The notes under the pieces were generated by a model. That model was not told where the DNA came from, did not search any database, and saw only the letters and a list, made by a program, of their open reading frames with translations. DNA of 64,000 bases from Strix aluco (lineage: Eukaryota > Chordata > Aves > Strigiformes > Strigidae): assembly GCF_031877795.1 (NCBI RefSeq), contig NC_133954.1, positions 5,547,256 to 5,611,255 of the forward strand, read 5' to 3'. A program made the position numbers and the translations under genes. Below, in pieces: positions 61,506 to 64,000 of the stretch; position 1 is the stretch's first letter, and each line of letters starts with the position of its first letter.

Positions 61506-64000
61506 AGCGCGAATCGCTAGAAAATGTCATGCGAACTGGCAGGGACTCGGCTATTGTCATGGAAAGAGTGGGATAATTGCAGGACCACGCTGATGAAAGG
61601 GGGTGGGAGCATCACAGCCCACTGGCAGCTGCCTGTTTGTCCTGGTGCTGAGATGCCTTGGTGAGCTGGGCTGTCCTGTGCAGTGGTGGCTTCTCCTTCG
61701 ACTCACAAGTGGGTCACAAGCACCCAAATGTGATGTACGAATGGGTGCAGGGCTGGCTGCAGGGAGGAGGGGTGCTGGGCATGGTGGTGCCGGAGTGGGG
61801 CAGAGCTGGAGGAAGGCAGAGCCATCCCATCATCTGCCACCATCATTTACCCTAAAACTGCAGAGCCTCAGCGTAGGTCCTGTCCCTAAGAGAGCTGCAA
61901 GCTGGCTCAAAATGCAAGGGCTGTATTGCAGCTTGGTGGGGTTTTGCATCGATGGGAGCAACGCTTGGCAGCTCCAGGACCTGCTGCAGCTCTCTGGAGT
62001 TTCTCTTCCTCAAGCACTGCCAGTTGCAACCGGGGGAAGATCCTGGGGGATATTAATAAGGATGCAATACCTTGTTGGCAGCAGACGTGTTTTTCTCCTC
62101 ACCCCATGCATGGGCAGCTTTCTGCAGTCAGAGATCAGCACATGGTTGAGCCCTGCCATCAGCAAGAGAGATTTTTCACTTAATACAGCCACTGGGATTG
62201 CTAATGCTGCTGTGGGGGATAAAGCTGTCATGCCAGCACTGGTGTAACTCCCTAAGAGCTCCACCAGCACGACTGTTACAAAGAGAGTAAGAGATACCAG
62301 AATAAGCACTTGCCCTTATTAAGACTGTAATCCCAGCTTTTTTTTTTTTTTTCTTTCTCCCCAGTAATCGGTTCGAACATTGACAGAATAAAACATCAGC
62401 TTTATATGTTGATTTTCCACTGCGTCAAGCTCATCTCAGGTCTCTTATGTTGGAGCAAAGCAGAAAACAGGACACTGGGAGAGCTCACAGCGGGTGGGGT
62501 GCACAGGCAAGTTGGGGTGATATCACAGGGGGTCCTTCTTAATTAGATGGTGTAATTTGGGCTCTTCCATGACCTGTCCACCTCCCTTACCTCTTCCTAC
62601 CTACAGTGAAGCACTCCTGCCCTTGCTTTGGTGTTTTACACCCAGGTGGGACTGCCAGCAGAGCAGCACATGGGAACAAGTCACCAAATCTGCACCATGG
62701 GGTCAAGAGCAGCATTTTTCCGTGCTGCTTTTGTGGTATTTCCATGCCAGCAAAAGTCTTGTGAAATATATCATTGCTGGCCTGGATCAGATAAAAATGG
62801 AAAGAGCTGTTTCCCTGCAGTCAGAACCATGCTTTGGGAAGAAAAAAGTTGCCACCAGCTTCACCAGGAACATGGTGACAGCAACACTCCTTCAGCAGCT
62901 ACGCCAAGATGCTGCGAGCTTGGGAACCATCCTTGGGGCTTGTTGAATGCTCCTCGATGTGCCCTCACTGTTTGATCGTAGGAACATCAGCTTCATTAAA
63001 AGGCTGCCATCTGCACTTGTCTTGTTCAGTGTGATTTGCTTTGGTCCCGGCCAGGAGATGGATTTGATCACCTGGAGTGGCGGTTCCCTGGGTTCAGTAG
63101 ATGTGTGAGCTTTAGCAGCGCTTTCCTTAAGAACAGATGGGGTTGAGAGGGAATGAAAGCTCTGCATGCTGCTTGGGGAGGCTTTTCCTGGGATTTGCAT
63201 GTTTACGCTGTATTACTGAGGCCATGAGCTGAGTGCCTTTGAAAAAATATTTAATTCCCATTCCTGGTTTATTTTGAAAAAATATTTAATTCCCATTTTT
63301 AGGTTTTTTTTCCTCCTATGCTTAGAGAAGGGAATAGCACTGGTTCTTGGGAACAAGCGTAGCCCCCATCCACCGTGGGCTGCAGGACCAGCTCCATCCC
63401 ATCTCTCTCAGGGTTTCTCCACTCCCACTGTACCAGCGTCCACGGGCACGCAGAGATTGCGAGCTCAGATCCCTGGATCAAGACGTGTACTTGAAAAACA
63501 TGAGATTTTCAAAAGGGAATGTCAGGTCCCTTTTATCCCTTAAGCCTTGAGTGCTGTTTCAAGGTTTTTTTCTCTCCGACTCCAGGAAAGCTGGGAACCT
63601 GCTTAAAGTAAAAATGAGTGCTGATGTTCCCATGAAATGGTGAGATCCTGGAAACTGGGATTTCAAGAACCAGCCTTGTTTCCCAAGACTGGTGTCAAAG
63701 CTGTGAACCAGCAGCCCCGGGGGAGGGATGTGTTCAGCTCCAGTGCCAGGCCAGACATTCGGTGGGGTTTCCTCTCCTTAGTGGCACAACTAAAGAGAAT
63801 TATTACCATGGCACTTTCTGAAACAGGTCACTGCTCTGCTCCCGGTATCACCAGGATCCCAAGAAAGCAGTGGGTGCTCTGGAAATGGGGCAAAATCACA
63901 AGCTTTTGGTGCAACCTCATATAAGTTTTTCCCTCCCTTCCTTCTCCAGGACACATTGGTTTTGTCCGTTGTTATGATGATTTTGTCCATCCTCACACAT
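61506..64000. other. Intergenic sequence to the window end
   Basis: No gene recognised. An open frame of 214 codons at 61603-62247 (+) has no domain or splice partners. A poly-T run at 62339-62353 precedes TTTCTTTCTCCCCAG; an exon after it was considered, but the frame TAATCGG stops at once in one phase and nothing recognisable follows. Confidence 0.4.
63239..63300 (+). repeat. Short direct duplication
   Basis: TTGAAAAAATATTTAATTCC plus CATT occurs twice, starting at about 63239 and 63274, separated by CCTGGTTTATTT. The copies look identical over about 23 bp, so the duplication is recent or maintained. Confidence 0.85.

Noticed and set aside
61603-62247. Open frame of 214 codons in the distal intergenic region
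   Set aside because: No domain, no neighbouring exons, unremarkable composition. Similar random frames exist on the other strand.
62339-62370. Possible 3' splice site after a long poly-T run
   Set aside because: The run followed by CCCCAG looks like an acceptor, but no downstream sequence resembles an exon with a donor.

Overview
The window is a piece of a GC-rich avian (bird) chromosome, probably a microchromosome. The evidence is three CR1 LINE tails of the bird type, a solo LTR of a bird ERVL family with a 5-bp target-site duplication, very compact introns (down to 76 bp), and proteins nearly identical to known vertebrate orthologues. All gene models were read by eye from splice signals, reading phase and remembered protein families. 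No alignment was run.

Region 1 (1-19.5 kb, + strand) holds two tandem alpha-2-macroglobulin (A2M) family genes. The first enters from outside the window and has only exons equivalent to A2M exons 14-21 here. It stops before the thioester half of the protein. The second is complete: 36 exons, about 1484 codons, with signal peptide, bait region, thioester motif PYGCGEQ and receptor-binding domain, as in classical A2M, ovostatin or A2ML1. The two copies share near-identical blocks, including an intron, but have unrelated-looking bait exons. A solo ERVL LTR lies in intron 3 of the second gene.

Region 2 (19.9-46.6 kb) is a housekeeping block: FTSJ3 (-), PSMC5 (+), SMARCD2 (-). FTSJ3 makes a nucleolar rRNA methyltransferase for 60S ribosome assembly. 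PSMC5 makes the Rpt6 ATPase of the 26S proteasome. SMARCD2 makes the BAF60b subunit of SWI/SNF. FTSJ3 and PSMC5 diverge from one CpG-rich promoter region with NRF1, YY1 and ETS-CRE sites. PSMC5 and SMARCD2 converge, with poly(A) signals about 100 bp apart. In mammals the same trio is flanked by DDX42; here an A2M-family gene holds that place.

Region 3 (46.6-49 kb) has the SMARCD2 CpG island, TG-rich microsatellites, a GC-rich minisatellite, and a small unrecognised candidate gene on the + strand ending near 48.93 kb.

Region 4 (49-64 kb) shows no convincing gene. It is mixed or AT-richer sequence with one CR1 tail, an old LINE reverse-transcriptase fragment, an 18-bp perfect palindrome, a short tandem duplication and several AT-rich blocks that look like conserved non-coding or enhancer DNA. 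The most interesting part is the A2M pair: a copy without its thioester half next to a complete copy whose exon phases would let the two share one C-terminal half.
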